64,000 nucleotides of DNA, taken from positions 1,426,001-1,490,000 of the forward strand of contig CAVWSF010000005.1 of the NCBI GenBank assembly GCA_963757605.1. Direction: 5' to 3'. The notes beneath the pieces are model-generated. The model searched no databases and was not told the DNA's origin. It worked only from the letters and a program-made list of their open reading frames with translations. Source of the stretch: JAICJC01 sp963757605 (lineage in GTDB: Bacteria; Actinomycetota; Thermoleophilia; Gaiellales; JAICJC01). Within the stretch, counting starts at the first letter, position 1. Every line of letters starts with the position of its first letter. The position numbers and the translations under genes are program-made. Positions 33,066 to 41,060 of the stretch are shown piece after piece.

Positions 33066-33529
33066 TGGGGACGCCGGCCCGCGAAGGCACCCTCTGCCCG
33101 GTGTGCCTCCGCCGCGCCGGCTCCGGCCGCTGCGTCGAGCACGGTCCCTGGGAGCCGCACCAGCTCCTCACCCGCGACGACCGCCGCCGGGCCTCGGCGC
33201 ACGTCATCCGCCAGCCGTTCGAGCCGCTCGTCCACGCCTGCCCGCGCTGCCTCGGCGAGGTCGCGCTCGGCCGCCTCGGCTTCCACTGCGTCGAGCACGG
33301 CGACGTCCGCGACGCCCACGGCCCCTACCGCGTCGACGAGCTGCTGGGGCCGACCGCCCAGCGGGAGGCGGCCTTGCACCGTTCCCGCCTGGCCCGGCGC
33401 ATCCGCGCCCGCCGCGACGCCCAGGTCATCGAGCTCCAGTCGCTCCCGTGGCCGGACGCCGCCCGCACCGCCCGGCTCCTGGCCGGCGCGGCCGTGATGG
33501 CGGCGACGCTCGCGTTCCTGGCGCGCTAA
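33065..33529 (+). CDS. Small protein with paired cysteine motifs and a C-terminal membrane segment
   Basis: 154 residues, not assigned to a known family. LCPVCLRRAGSGRCVEHGPW and ACPRCLGEVALGRLGFHCVEHGDV are two similar CxxC...C-x-EHG units that could each bind zinc. The C-terminus is hydrophobic (LLAGAAVMAATLAFLAR), which suggests a tail anchor. It overlaps asd and is probably translated with it, though a link to lysine metabolism is not evident. Confidence 0.72.
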   Translation: MGTPAREGTLCPVCLRRAGSGRCVEHGPWEPHQLLTRDDRRRASAHVIRQPFEPLVHACPRCLGEVALGRLGFHCVEHGDVRDAHGPYRVDELLGPTAQREAALHRSRLARRIRARRDAQVIELQSLPWPDAARTARLLAGAAVMAATLAFLAR

Positions 33530-33533
33530 GCGA

Positions 33534-34232
33534 CTAGACGCCCTGGCTGGTGGCGATCGGCGTCGTCGTCGGCTTCTGCGACCCGCCCGCCGGCTCGACC
33601 GTGACCGCGATCTTGTCGCCCGGCTTCGCGGTCTGCGTCAGCTCGAGCTCGACCGTGCCGCCGCCCTCGAACACGCCGGCCGGCAAGGCGACGCTGCCCC
33701 GGATCACCCACGCCTCGTAGGTCTTCCCCGCCGGCGCGGGCTGGAGGTGGGCGAACAGCGTCGCGTTGCCGTCGGTCTGCGCGACGACGTTCCCGACGCC
33801 CGGCAGCGCGACGGCGGCACCGTTTGCGAAGTCGTCGCGGTTCGAGCTGATGTCGTTTCGAAGCGAGACGTTCCAGGCCAGCAGCGCCACGAGGGCGACC
33901 GCCATCGCCGGAACGGCGACCAGCGAGAACCGCGGCCACCATCCGCGCCCGGCGCGCGGGCGGGCCGGGCGGGCGGGCGCCTCCGCCGCGGGTGCCTCGG
34001 CGGCAGAGGCGGACACGACCGGCTCGGCGATCGCGAGCACCCGGCTTCGCAGCTCGGGCGGCGGCGCGACCTGGGGCACGCTGTAGGCGAGCGACGTGGC
34101 CACCGCCTCGGTCTCGCGCAGGCGCCGCCGGCACTGCTCGCACTCGGCGAGGTGCACGACGACGCGCTCCTCGTCCTCGGAGGAGAGCGCGCGCAGGGCG
34201 TGGCCGGCGATCAGCTCGTCGACGTGTTCCAC
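33534..34232 (-). CDS. Membrane anti-sigma factor, RskA-like
   Basis: 232 residues. The N-terminal zinc-type anti-sigma helix has HLAECEQC (H27, C31, C34); an Ala/Pro linker leads to one TM helix (about 102-121) and an extracytoplasmic RskA-type domain (ATLFAHLQPAPAGKTYEAWVI). It should hold the sigma factor encoded just upstream until degraded by regulated proteolysis. GTG 34232 is chosen for the GGAGG 4 bases before it and overlaps the sigma gene by 22 bp. Confidence 0.88.
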   Translation of the reverse strand: MEHVDELIAGHALRALSSEDEERVVVHLAECEQCRRRLRETEAVATSLAYSVPQVAPPPELRSRVLAIAEPVVSASAAEAPAAEAPARPARPRAGRGWWPRFSLVAVPAMAVALVALLAWNVSLRNDISSNRDDFANGAAVALPGVGNVVAQTDGNATLFAHLQPAPAGKTYEAWVIRGSVALPAGVFEGGGTVELELTQTAKPGDKIAVTVEPAGGSQKPTTTPIATSQGV

Positions 34233-34795
34233 TCGTCCTCCGGTCTCATGCCAAGTGCCGCCAGCGCCTCGCGAAGCGCGTTCATGGCGGCGAAGGTGCG
34301 GCTCTTCACGGTGCCGATCGGGACGGCGAGCCGTTCCGCCAGCTCCGATTGGGTGTACCCGGCGAAGTAGGCGAGCTCGATCACCTCGCGATGCGGGTCG
34401 GGAAGGCGGGCGAGCGCGGCCGCGATCTGCTCGCGGGCGACGCCCAGCCAGGCCTGGTGCTCGATGGCGGGCTCCGGATCGGCAGCCGCCGGAACGTCGT
34501 CGAGAGGCTCGGCCCGGCGCCGCTCCTCCCGCCTCACCATGTCGACCGCCTTGTGATGTGTCATGGTCAAGATCCACGTCGAGGGCTGACCCCGCGACGA
34601 GTCGAACGTCCGTGCCTGCGTCCAGATGGCCAGGAACGTGTTCTGCACCACATCCGCCGCGAGGTCGCGGTCGCGCACGATGCGCACCGCAAGCGAGTAC
34701 GCCGCCCCGCCGTACATGTCGTAGAGGCGGGCGAAGGCCTCGCGGTCGCCCCGGCCGACGAGCGCCAGGAGGCCGTGATCGGAGAGATGCTCCAC
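34211..34795 (-). CDS. ECF RNA polymerase sigma factor, SigK/SigL-like
   Basis: 194 residues. Region 2 contains LVGRGDREAFARLYDMYGGAAYSLAVRIVRDRDLAADVVQNTFLAIW and the -10 recognition helix; region 4 has LPDPHREVIELAYFAGYTQSELAERLAVPIGTVKSRTF, the HTH that reads the -35. GTG 34795 follows AGGGAAGG; ATG 34828, eleven codons upstream, is also possible. Paired with the anti-sigma gene downstream; the stimulus and regulon are unknown. Confidence 0.92.
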   Translation of the reverse strand: MEHLSDHGLLALVGRGDREAFARLYDMYGGAAYSLAVRIVRDRDLAADVVQNTFLAIWTQARTFDSSRGQPSTWILTMTHHKAVDMVRREERRRAEPLDDVPAAADPEPAIEHQAWLGVAREQIAAALARLPDPHREVIELAYFAGYTQSELAERLAVPIGTVKSRTFAAMNALREALAALGMRPEDEWNTSTS

Positions 34796-34850
34796 GCGTC
34801 CTTCCCTGGGTTCCTGTTCAGGAGTCATTCGCGTCGGACCCCGAAACGGT

Positions 34851-35468
34851 TCACCGCACCGTGGCGGGGGACGGGTCGACGACCTGCAGGCGCGATCGCA
34901 GCCGCTCGAGCCGCCCGGGCTCGCGGGCCGGAACGATCGCACGCAGGTCAAGGCGCATCAACTCGATTCTGCCAGCTGATCGGCGCGTATGGAAGCCGAA
35001 ATCGCGCAGGAAGTCGGCGGGGAAGATCGTCCGGTGCCGCACGAAGCGCTCCGGGAACGCCGCGTCGGGGCCGTAGCGGTAGGCGTAGGCCTCGAGCGCG
35101 TGCAGGCCGCGATCGCGGCACTCGCCGATCGCCGCCAGGATCAGGCTCTGGAGCGTCCACGGGCTGCCCGCCTCGATCAGGTAGGCGCAGGTGATGATCG
35201 CGGCGTCGCGGCTCGGCGGGCCGGCCGGCATCGCCTGGGCGCGCGGGAAGGCGTCGGCCGGCCCGTACTGGACGAGTCCGATCACCCGATCGCCGTCGCG
35301 GTAGACCTTGCCCCATGGCCCGAACTCGTCCTCGGCCGCCTCGATCCAGCGCCGCTTCTCCACCGGGTCGCGGCCCGGCCGGGTCTGCCACCACACGCAC
35401 TCGCGGCACGGCGGCGGCGCGTCGGCGACCGTCGCGCCGGTCAGGTGGTCGACGCCCGCGGTGCTCAT
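34851..35468 (-). CDS. GNAT-like acetyltransferase
   Basis: 205 residues. The N-terminus has CRECVWWQ, a possible metal or structural motif, then a GNAT-type core: GKVYRDGDRVIGLVQYGP (acceptor-side strands) and CAYLIEAGSPWTLQSLILAAIGECRDRGLHALEAYAY, where helix alpha-3 and strands beta-4/5 would bind acetyl-CoA. The substrate is unknown and the Q/RxxGxG/A loop is weak. ATGA overlap with the Asp23-like gene upstream. Confidence 0.65.
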   Translation of the reverse strand: MSTAGVDHLTGATVADAPPPCRECVWWQTRPGRDPVEKRRWIEAAEDEFGPWGKVYRDGDRVIGLVQYGPADAFPRAQAMPAGPPSRDAAIITCAYLIEAGSPWTLQSLILAAIGECRDRGLHALEAYAYRYGPDAAFPERFVRHRTIFPADFLRDFGFHTRRSAGRIELMRLDLRAIVPAREPGRLERLRSRLQVVDPSPATVR

Positions 35469-35833
35469 GGGGCGGCGACGTCGTCGACGTGCACCGAGAC
35501 CACCGCGACCTCGAGCGCCACCATCGACTCCAGGTAGGTCCGCACGGCCTCCTCGACCTGCGCCGCGACGGACGGGATCGAGGCGCCCCACGCCGTCACG
35601 AGGTGCAGCTCCACCTCCAGCCCCTCCTGGCCGGCCTCGACGCGGACGCCGGCCCGCTCCGGGTCGGCGCGCCGCTCGAGCGGTCCGAACCCGCTCGCTG
35701 CCAGCGCGTGCACGCCCTCGACCTCGCGCGCGGCCGCCGCCGCGTAGGTCGCGATCACGGCGTGCGAGATGTGTGCCGCGACACCAGCCGAGTGCACCGA
35801 TTCGGCCGGTGCCCCTCCGGACGCGTCGCTCAT
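35465..35833 (-). CDS. Asp23/Gls24 family envelope stress protein
   Basis: 122 residues. VIATYAAAAAREVEGVHALA, then RVEAGQEGLEVELHLVTAWGASIPSVAAQVEEAVRTYLESMVALEVAVVSVHVDDV matches the Asp23 fold (alkaline-shock/cell-envelope stress proteins). Predicted cytoplasmic, membrane-peripheral. Its ATG is 7 nt from a TATACT, so the mRNA is probably leaderless. Overlaps the GNAT-like gene. Confidence 0.8.
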   Translation of the reverse strand: MSDASGGAPAESVHSAGVAAHISHAVIATYAAAAAREVEGVHALAASGFGPLERRADPERAGVRVEAGQEGLEVELHLVTAWGASIPSVAAQVEEAVRTYLESMVALEVAVVSVHVDDVAAP

Positions 35834-35840
35834 CGGAGCG

Positions 35841-35846
35841 AGTATA
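35841..35846 (-). promoter_or_regulatory. -10 box TATACT, leaderless
   Basis: TATACT on the minus strand ends 7 nt before the ATG at 35833. It would drive the Asp23-like and GNAT-like genes. Confidence 0.6.
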
Positions 35847-35859
35847 GGACTGCGGGCGC

Positions 35860-36696
35860 TCACGCCGGCCGCAGACGCAGCAGGCTCACCTCCGGGCGGG
35901 CCGCCAGCCGGAACGGCACGAGCGTCGTGCCGAGGCCGCGCGTGACGACGATCGTCGTCGCGCCGTCGCGATAGGTCCCCTCGTGGAAGCGGTGGACGCC
36001 GTGCGCGAGGCGCAGCTTCCCCCACGGCGACGGCAGGCAGATCTGGCCGCCGTGCAGGTGGCCGGAGAGGACGAGGTCGGCCGAGCCGGGCGCCAGCGCC
36101 TCGGCGGCCTCGGGGAAGTGCGCAAGGAGCAGGCGCAGGTCGGCCTCGGGCGAGAAGAGCTCGCCCGGCGGCGGCGCCCGCCCGGCGAGCCAGGCGGAGG
36201 CGTCGAGGCCGCCCACCTCGATCCGTGCGCCCCGGTGCTCGATCGCCTGCGTCTCGCCGCGCAGAAGCGTCACAGGCGCCTCGCCCCAGTCCTCGATGAT
36301 CGCGCCGCGCGAGAACGGGTCGTTGGACGCCCCCACGTCATGGTTTCCGAGGACCGCCGAGATCCCGAGCGGCGGCCGCAGGCGCTCGAGCTCTGCGACG
36401 ACGGGGCGCGACGCCCGCGGATGGCTCACGATGTCGCCCGTCAGCGCGACGAGGTCCGGCTCGGCCTCGATGCCGAAGTCCACGGCCTTGCGAAACGCGC
36501 GCATGTTGAGCGATGGCGTGCCGGCATGGAGGTCGCTCACGTGCAGGATCGTGAGGCCGTCGAGGGCGGCGGGGAGCGCGGCGACCTCCACGTCGAGCGT
36601 GCGGCACTCGACCCACTGCGACTCGAAGAGCCCCCACGCGGCGGCCCCCGCCCCCGCCGCGACCAGGGCGCGAAGCGTCCCGGCCCTAGTCCCCAC
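35860..36696 (-). CDS. Membrane-anchored calcineurin-like metallophosphoesterase (YkuE/YaeI type)
   Basis: 278 residues. An N-terminal hydrophobic segment (about 8-22) is followed by ILHVSDLHAGT, ALTGDIV, VLGNHDVG, LLLAHFPE and LSGHLHGGQICLP, the five metal-binding blocks of the family. YkuE-like enzymes act on UDP-diacylglucosamine-like or nucleotide substrates at the membrane; the exact substrate is unknown. GTG 36696 overlaps the end of the upstream small gene by 11 bp and is preferred over longer frames that read through it. Confidence 0.87.
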   Translation of the reverse strand: MGTRAGTLRALVAAGAGAAAWGLFESQWVECRTLDVEVAALPAALDGLTILHVSDLHAGTPSLNMRAFRKAVDFGIEAEPDLVALTGDIVSHPRASRPVVAELERLRPPLGISAVLGNHDVGASNDPFSRGAIIEDWGEAPVTLLRGETQAIEHRGARIEVGGLDASAWLAGRAPPPGELFSPEADLRLLLAHFPEAAEALAPGSADLVLSGHLHGGQICLPSPWGKLRLAHGVHRFHEGTYRDGATTIVVTRGLGTTLVPFRLAARPEVSLLRLRPA

Positions 36697-36886
36697 GCAC
36701 GGAGTCGAGCTCGTCGCGCAGACGATCCCGGGCGCTGGCGATCCGCTCGCGCAGCAGGCTCCGACGGCTCTCGTCGCCAGAATGACCGTTGCCGGACGCG
36801 GCGATGGGCTCGCCTCGCTCCGACAGATAGGCGGCCGCGGCCGCAGCCGCGGCGGCCCCAAGCACGATGGCGAGAATCCAGCGCAT
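36686..36886 (-). CDS. Small single-pass membrane protein with basic/acidic helix
   Basis: 66 residues: one TM helix (WILAIVLGAAAAAAAAAYL, about 3-21), then a charged helix rich in Arg, Glu and Asp (SLLRERIASARDRLRDELDSV). Resembles YtxH-like small proteins in layout, but this is not certain. Leaderless start (TAGAAT 6 nt before ATG). Overlaps the phosphoesterase gene. Confidence 0.7.
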   Translation of the reverse strand: MRWILAIVLGAAAAAAAAAYLSERGEPIAASGNGHSGDESRRSLLRERIASARDRLRDELDSVRGD

Positions 36887-36892
36887 GCGGGG

Positions 36893-36898
36893 ATTCTA
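36893..36898 (-). promoter_or_regulatory. -10 box TAGAAT, overlapping the nuclease stop codon
   Basis: TAGAAT on the minus strand ends 6 nt before the ATG at 36886. Its first three bases are the TAG stop of the upstream nuclease gene. Confidence 0.55.
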
Positions 36899-37399
36899 CC
36901 CGCATGCACCCCAAAGGCCCCTCCCTCCGATCGCGGCCCGGCGCTCGAGCTCTGCGAACAACGCCTCGTGGGCCGTGTTCGGCGGAAACGGGTAGGCGCG
37001 GGCGTAACCGAGCTCGACGAGGCGCGCGTTCACGAACCCGCCGCCGCTGCCCACGAGCCAGATATACGCCAGGAACCGGCCGTAGCGGTCGTGCAGCTCG
37101 CGGTCGTACCGGAGCACCACCCTGCGCCCCGTGAGGAGATGCTTCGCATAGGCCGACGCCTCCGGGCCGTAGCAGCCCACCGGCCGGCGCGGATCGACGG
37201 TCTCGGGCGTGTCGATCCCGATCAGGCGCACGTCCTCGGTGCTGCCGCCGGGGCCGCGGACGATCACCGTGTCGCCGTCGACGACCCTGACGACGGTGCC
37301 GGCTGCGATCGGTGGGCCCGACGAGGCGCGCACCCAGACGACGCCAGTCAGCGCGAGGACGGCTGCAAGGATCCCGAGTCGGACGGTCGCAGAGCGCAT
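36896..37399 (-). CDS. Secreted or membrane-tethered thermonuclease (SNase domain)
   Basis: 167 residues with an N-terminal signal/anchor (LGILAAVLALTGVVWV). The SNase core is VVRVVDGDTVIVR, DVRLIGIDTPETVDP, VVLRYDRELHDRYGRFLAYIWL and NARLVELGYARAY; the catalytic Arg/Asp/Glu set of staphylococcal nuclease is recognisable. It would degrade extracellular nucleic acid. ATG 37399 lies 7 nt after TACGGT. Confidence 0.9.
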   Translation of the reverse strand: MRSATVRLGILAAVLALTGVVWVRASSGPPIAAGTVVRVVDGDTVIVRGPGGSTEDVRLIGIDTPETVDPRRPVGCYGPEASAYAKHLLTGRRVVLRYDRELHDRYGRFLAYIWLVGSGGGFVNARLVELGYARAYPFPPNTAHEALFAELERRAAIGGRGLWGACG

Positions 37400-37406
37400 G
37401 CCGGTG

Positions 37407-37412
37407 ACCGTA
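37407..37412 (-). promoter_or_regulatory. -10 box TACGGT of the nuclease gene, leaderless
   Basis: TACGGT on the minus strand ends 7 nt before ATG 37399; no RBS between. Confidence 0.45.
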
Positions 37413-37520
37413 CGGGCCGAAGTGCCGCGTGAGTGTCACGACGTGTGACGAATGCGTCGCAGCATCCGTGCGCGGAGTCGGCTCCGTCCGGACGCCTCCC
37501 TACAGTGGGGGGTCCGGCTC

Positions 37521-38612
37521 ATGCGCATCCTCCACCTCGCAGACACCCACCTCGACCGCGTGTTCGGCGCCGCCGATGACCGGCGCGACGCCGCCCGGCG
37601 CCGCACCGGCCTGCGCGACGCGCTGTCGCGGGCGCTCGCGGCCGGGTGCGCCGAGGGCGTCGGTGCCGTGGTGCTGGCCGGCGACGTCTACGAGCACGCC
37701 TCCGTCACGGCCGACACGGTCGCGTTCCTGGCACGCGAGCTCGAGCAGGCCGCGGTGCCGGTGCTCGTAACCCCCGGGAACCACGATCCGTACGTGGCGG
37801 GCTCGGCCTGGCAGCTCACCGCCTGGCCCGCGAACGTGCATGTCTTCACGGCCGACCGGGTCGAGCCGTTCGAGCTCGCCGGCGACGTCGTCGTGTGGGG
37901 AGCGGCGTTCTGCGCGGCAACCGCGCCGGCCGGCGTCCCGGACGGCTTCGTCGCGCCAGCCGACGGCCGCACGCATCTGCTCGCCCTGCACGCCGCGCTC
38001 ACGGGCGAGCGCTGGGCCGACGAGGGCCGCCACCGCTCGGTGACGCGGGCCCAGCTCGAGGCGACTGGTGCGGCCCGCGTCCTCCTCGGCCACTTCCACG
38101 ACGGCTACGACGACGGCCTGCTCTGCTACCCGGGCAGCCCCGAGCCGCTGGGCTGGGGCGAGCGCCACGGCGACCACGGCGCGTCGCTCGTCACGATCGA
38201 CGACGGCCGGGTGACGGCGCGCCACATCCCGATCGCGACCCGCCGCTATGTCGAGCGGGCGGTGTCGGTCGCCGGGGCGGCGAGCTCGGCCGACGTCGAG
38301 GCGCTCGCGGGAGCCACGGCCGCGCACGAGGCCGGCGCATGCCTGCGGCTCGTCCTCGAGGGCGAGATCGCGCCCGGCTGCGCCGCCGACCTCGACGCCC
38401 TGTCGGAGCGGCTCGGCGGCGGGCTCGAAGAGCTCGTGCTCGTCGACCGCACCCGGCCGGCCTACGACCTCGAGGCGATCGCCCGGGAGCGGTCGGTGCG
38501 AGGGCGGTTCGTGGCGCGGATGCTGCGAAGCGACGACCCGGCGGCCGGCGAGGCGGTGCTCGCCGGGCTGCGCGCGCTGGACGGCCACGCGGAGGTGCTC
38601 GGTGCACGTTGA
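37521..38612 (+). CDS. SbcD/YhaO-like DNA-repair exonuclease
   Basis: 363 residues. Metallophosphoesterase blocks MRILHLADTHLDRVFG, VLAGDVYEHASVTADTVAFLAREL, VTPGNHDPY, LLALHAAL and LLGHFHDGYDD match the Mre11/SbcD family, including the manganese-binding Asp/His residues. A C-terminal capping domain of about 120 residues follows. ATG 37521 opens MRILHLADTH, the usual family start. The GTG of the partner gene lies inside its last codons (11-bp overlap), so the nuclease and ATPase are probably made as a complex. Confidence 0.87.
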   Translation: MRILHLADTHLDRVFGAADDRRDAARRRTGLRDALSRALAAGCAEGVGAVVLAGDVYEHASVTADTVAFLARELEQAAVPVLVTPGNHDPYVAGSAWQLTAWPANVHVFTADRVEPFELAGDVVVWGAAFCAATAPAGVPDGFVAPADGRTHLLALHAALTGERWADEGRHRSVTRAQLEATGAARVLLGHFHDGYDDGLLCYPGSPEPLGWGERHGDHGASLVTIDDGRVTARHIPIATRRYVERAVSVAGAASSADVEALAGATAAHEAGACLRLVLEGEIAPGCAADLDALSERLGGGLEELVLVDRTRPAYDLEAIARERSVRGRFVARMLRSDDPAAGEAVLAGLRALDGHAEVLGAR

Positions 38613-40944
38613 GTCGGTTCACCTGCACGGCTTCGGCCGCCTTGCCGAGCGTAACTTCCGCTTCGGCCAGGGCCTCACGATCGTCCACGGCCCGAACGAG
38701 GCGGGCAAGAGCACGCTCCACACCGCGCTCTCCGCGGCGCTGTTCGGGCTGGTCGGGAGCGGCCGGCGCAAGCGCGAGGACACCGCCCGGGTCGAGCGCT
38801 ACCGCCCGTGGAGCGGCGGCCGGTACGCGGCCACGGCCGACGTCGTCGCTGGCGACGGGCGCCGCCTCCGAATCGAGTGGGACTTCGACCGCGGCCGGGT
38901 CGCGGTGGTCGACGCAGCCTCCGGCTCCGACGTCACCCGCGAGTTCGGGGCCGGCGACGTGGATGCGCTCGTCCAGGCTGTCTGGGGCGTCGACCGCGGC
39001 GTCTACCTTCGCCTCGGGCACGTCGGGCAGGCCGAGCTGGCCCACATCGGCGACCCCTCGGGCGTCCGCCACGCGATCGAGGCGGTCGTCGGTCAGGGTG
39101 CAGCCGACTCGCCCGCGCAGCTCGCCGTGGCCGCCCTCAAGGAGCAGCGCTCGCGACTGGTCGGCTTGAACTCCGCCGCCACCAAGCCGCTCGCCCGGGC
39201 CCGGACGGAGCGAGACCGGCTCGAAGCATCCGTGGCCGCTGCCATCGCCGCACGGGCCGCCTTCGACGAGCTGGCCGCCGAGCGCGACTCCGCCCGCGTC
39301 GCCGTCGACGCGATCGAACGGCGCGTGCAGGCGCTCGGAGATGCCGCCGCCCACGTCCGGGCGCGCGAGCTCCGCCGCCGCATCGAGTGGGCCGACGAGG
39401 CGCGCCGGGACGCCGACGCCGCCGCAGCGGCCGTCGAGCGCGAGGCCGAGCACGCCGGATTCCAGCCCTCGCCCGATCTTGGCGCGCTCCGCCACCGGCT
39501 GCGCGACCTCGAGGCCGAGCGCGACCGCCGCTCGGGCGAACGGGTGCTCGACACGCAGCGGCTGGCCGAGATCGAGCGCGAACAGGCTCGCCTCGCCCGA
39601 CGCGCCGAGGAGCTCGCGCCGCACCGCGGAGCGGCAGAGCACGCCGCCGAGGTCGACGCGCTCGCGATGGCGGCGACCCGTGGCGGTGCCGGCCGTGGAC
39701 GGCTCCTCGCCGGGGCGGTTGCGGCGGCGATCGCGGCGGCCGTCGTTGCTGCGGCCGGCCAGGCGCTGGCCGCGGCCCTGCTGGCGGCCGCGGCGCTCGC
39801 GGCCCTCGGCCTTGCGGCCCGCCATCGACCGCCCGCGGCGACGGAGCTCGACCGCGCGCTTCCCGGCGACGGGTCGGTCCAGGCTCGGCTGGCCGTCTTC
39901 CGCGACGCGTGCGCCGCCGACCGCGAGCTCGACCGGGTGGAGCGCGAGCTGAGCCGGGTGCAGGTGAGCTACGCGGGGCTTCGGGCCGATCTGGCCGAGC
40001 TCGACCAGATCGAGCGCGAACGGCTGAAGGTCTCCGAGCAGGTGCGGGCCGAGCTGCTGCGCGCCGGGTTCGACGCCGGCGACCTCGACGACGGCCTGCG
40101 CCGCTACGACGCGGCCGCCGCGGGCTACGCCCGGCTCGTCGAGGCCGCGGCCGTGCAGCGCCAGAAGACGGCCGAGCTCGAGCGCCTCGCGGGCGACGAG
40201 CCGCTCGAGGAGGCCAGGCGCCGGCTCGAGGAGCTCGAAGGCGGCCTGAGCGGCCACGCCGCGCTCGCCGAGGGACGCGACCTGGCCGAGATCGAGGCCG
40301 AGCGGACGGCCGCCGAAGCAGGGCGCGAGCGGGCGGCGGTCGACGCGGCCCGGGTCGAGGCGCAGCTTGCCGAACGGCAGCGCGCGGCGCCGCGGGTCGC
40401 TGAGCTCCGCGAGGAGCTCGAGGAGGCGGCCGAGCAGGTCGCCCGGCTCGAGCGCACCGACGCGGTGCTGCGCCTGGCGGAGGCCGAGCTGGCGGCCGCA
40501 GCGGACGAGACCTACCGCGACGTCGCGCCGCTGCTCGGGGCGGCGCTCGCCGGGCCGATCGCACGGCTCACGGGCGGGCGCTACGCCACGGCGTTCGTCG
40601 GCGACGACCTCGGCGTGCGGCTCGAGACGCCCGAGCTGGGCGAGGTGGTCGATCTCGACGTGCTCTCGCACGGCACGCAGCGCCAGGTGTACCTGGTCGA
40701 GCGGCTCGAGCTCGTGCGGCTCCTGTGCCCGTCCGGCGCCACGCCGCCCGTGCTCCTCGACGACCCATTCGCCCACGTCGACGCCGAGCGGGTCGAGCGC
40801 ACGCTGGCCTACCTGGCCGAGGTGGCCCGCGAGCGCCAGCTCATCGTGTTCTGCACCGACCGCTCGGCGGTCGAGCTGGCGCCGCCGTCGGCGGGCATCG
40901 TCGAGCTCGGCCTGAACCGGGTCGGCGCGGTCGCGGCGGCCTAG
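38602..40944 (+). CDS. SbcC/YhaN-like SMC-type ATPase with a central membrane hairpin
   Basis: 780 residues, partner of the upstream nuclease. Walker A GPNEAGKST (about 30-38); coiled coils at about 180-360 and 420-650; a central pair of Ala-rich hydrophobic segments (about 368-407) as in YhaN-type proteins, which replaces the Zn hook of SbcC/Rad50; ABC signature LSHGTQRQVYLVERL (about 688) and Walker B VLLDDPFAHVD (about 716). It should tether the repair complex to the membrane. The TAG stop is part of a 120-bp inverted-repeat element. Confidence 0.87.
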   Translation: MHVESVHLHGFGRLAERNFRFGQGLTIVHGPNEAGKSTLHTALSAALFGLVGSGRRKREDTARVERYRPWSGGRYAATADVVAGDGRRLRIEWDFDRGRVAVVDAASGSDVTREFGAGDVDALVQAVWGVDRGVYLRLGHVGQAELAHIGDPSGVRHAIEAVVGQGAADSPAQLAVAALKEQRSRLVGLNSAATKPLARARTERDRLEASVAAAIAARAAFDELAAERDSARVAVDAIERRVQALGDAAAHVRARELRRRIEWADEARRDADAAAAAVEREAEHAGFQPSPDLGALRHRLRDLEAERDRRSGERVLDTQRLAEIEREQARLARRAEELAPHRGAAEHAAEVDALAMAATRGGAGRGRLLAGAVAAAIAAAVVAAAGQALAAALLAAAALAALGLAARHRPPAATELDRALPGDGSVQARLAVFRDACAADRELDRVERELSRVQVSYAGLRADLAELDQIERERLKVSEQVRAELLRAGFDAGDLDDGLRRYDAAAAGYARLVEAAAVQRQKTAELERLAGDEPLEEARRRLEELEGGLSGHAALAEGRDLAEIEAERTAAEAGRERAAVDAARVEAQLAERQRAAPRVAELREELEEAAEQVARLERTDAVLRLAEAELAAAADETYRDVAPLLGAALAGPIARLTGGRYATAFVGDDLGVRLETPELGEVVDLDVLSHGTQRQVYLVERLELVRLLCPSGATPPVLLDDPFAHVDAERVERTLAYLAEVARERQLIVFCTDRSAVELAPPSAGIVELGLNRVGAVAAA

Positions 40945-41060
40945 ATGAGTGATTCCACGCCCCCGCGCGCCTGAACATCCATTTGTGGTGGGTTGGCGCT
41001 GTGTGGCGGCGCTGCGGCTGCGAACCTTCGCATCGCGGCGGCGTGGAATCACTCATCTAG
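40941..41060. repeat. REPIN-like inverted-repeat element, copy A
   Basis: Perfect 21-bp terminal inverted repeats (40941-40961 and 41040-41060) enclose 78 bp with an inner hairpin GCGAACCTTCGC. The ends begin CTAGATGAGTGA. Inner motifs CCCCGCGCGCCTG and GTGGGTTGGCG are shared with the element at 54145-54272. The left end supplies the TAG stop of the YhaN-like gene and the right end the TAG stop of the converging beta-lactamase-family gene. No transposase is encoded. Confidence 0.8.

Noticed and set aside
38191..41052. Long minus-strand open frame opposite the YhaO/YhaN-like genes
   Set aside because: Antisense to a strong ATPase with Walker motifs; no motif in the frame itself.
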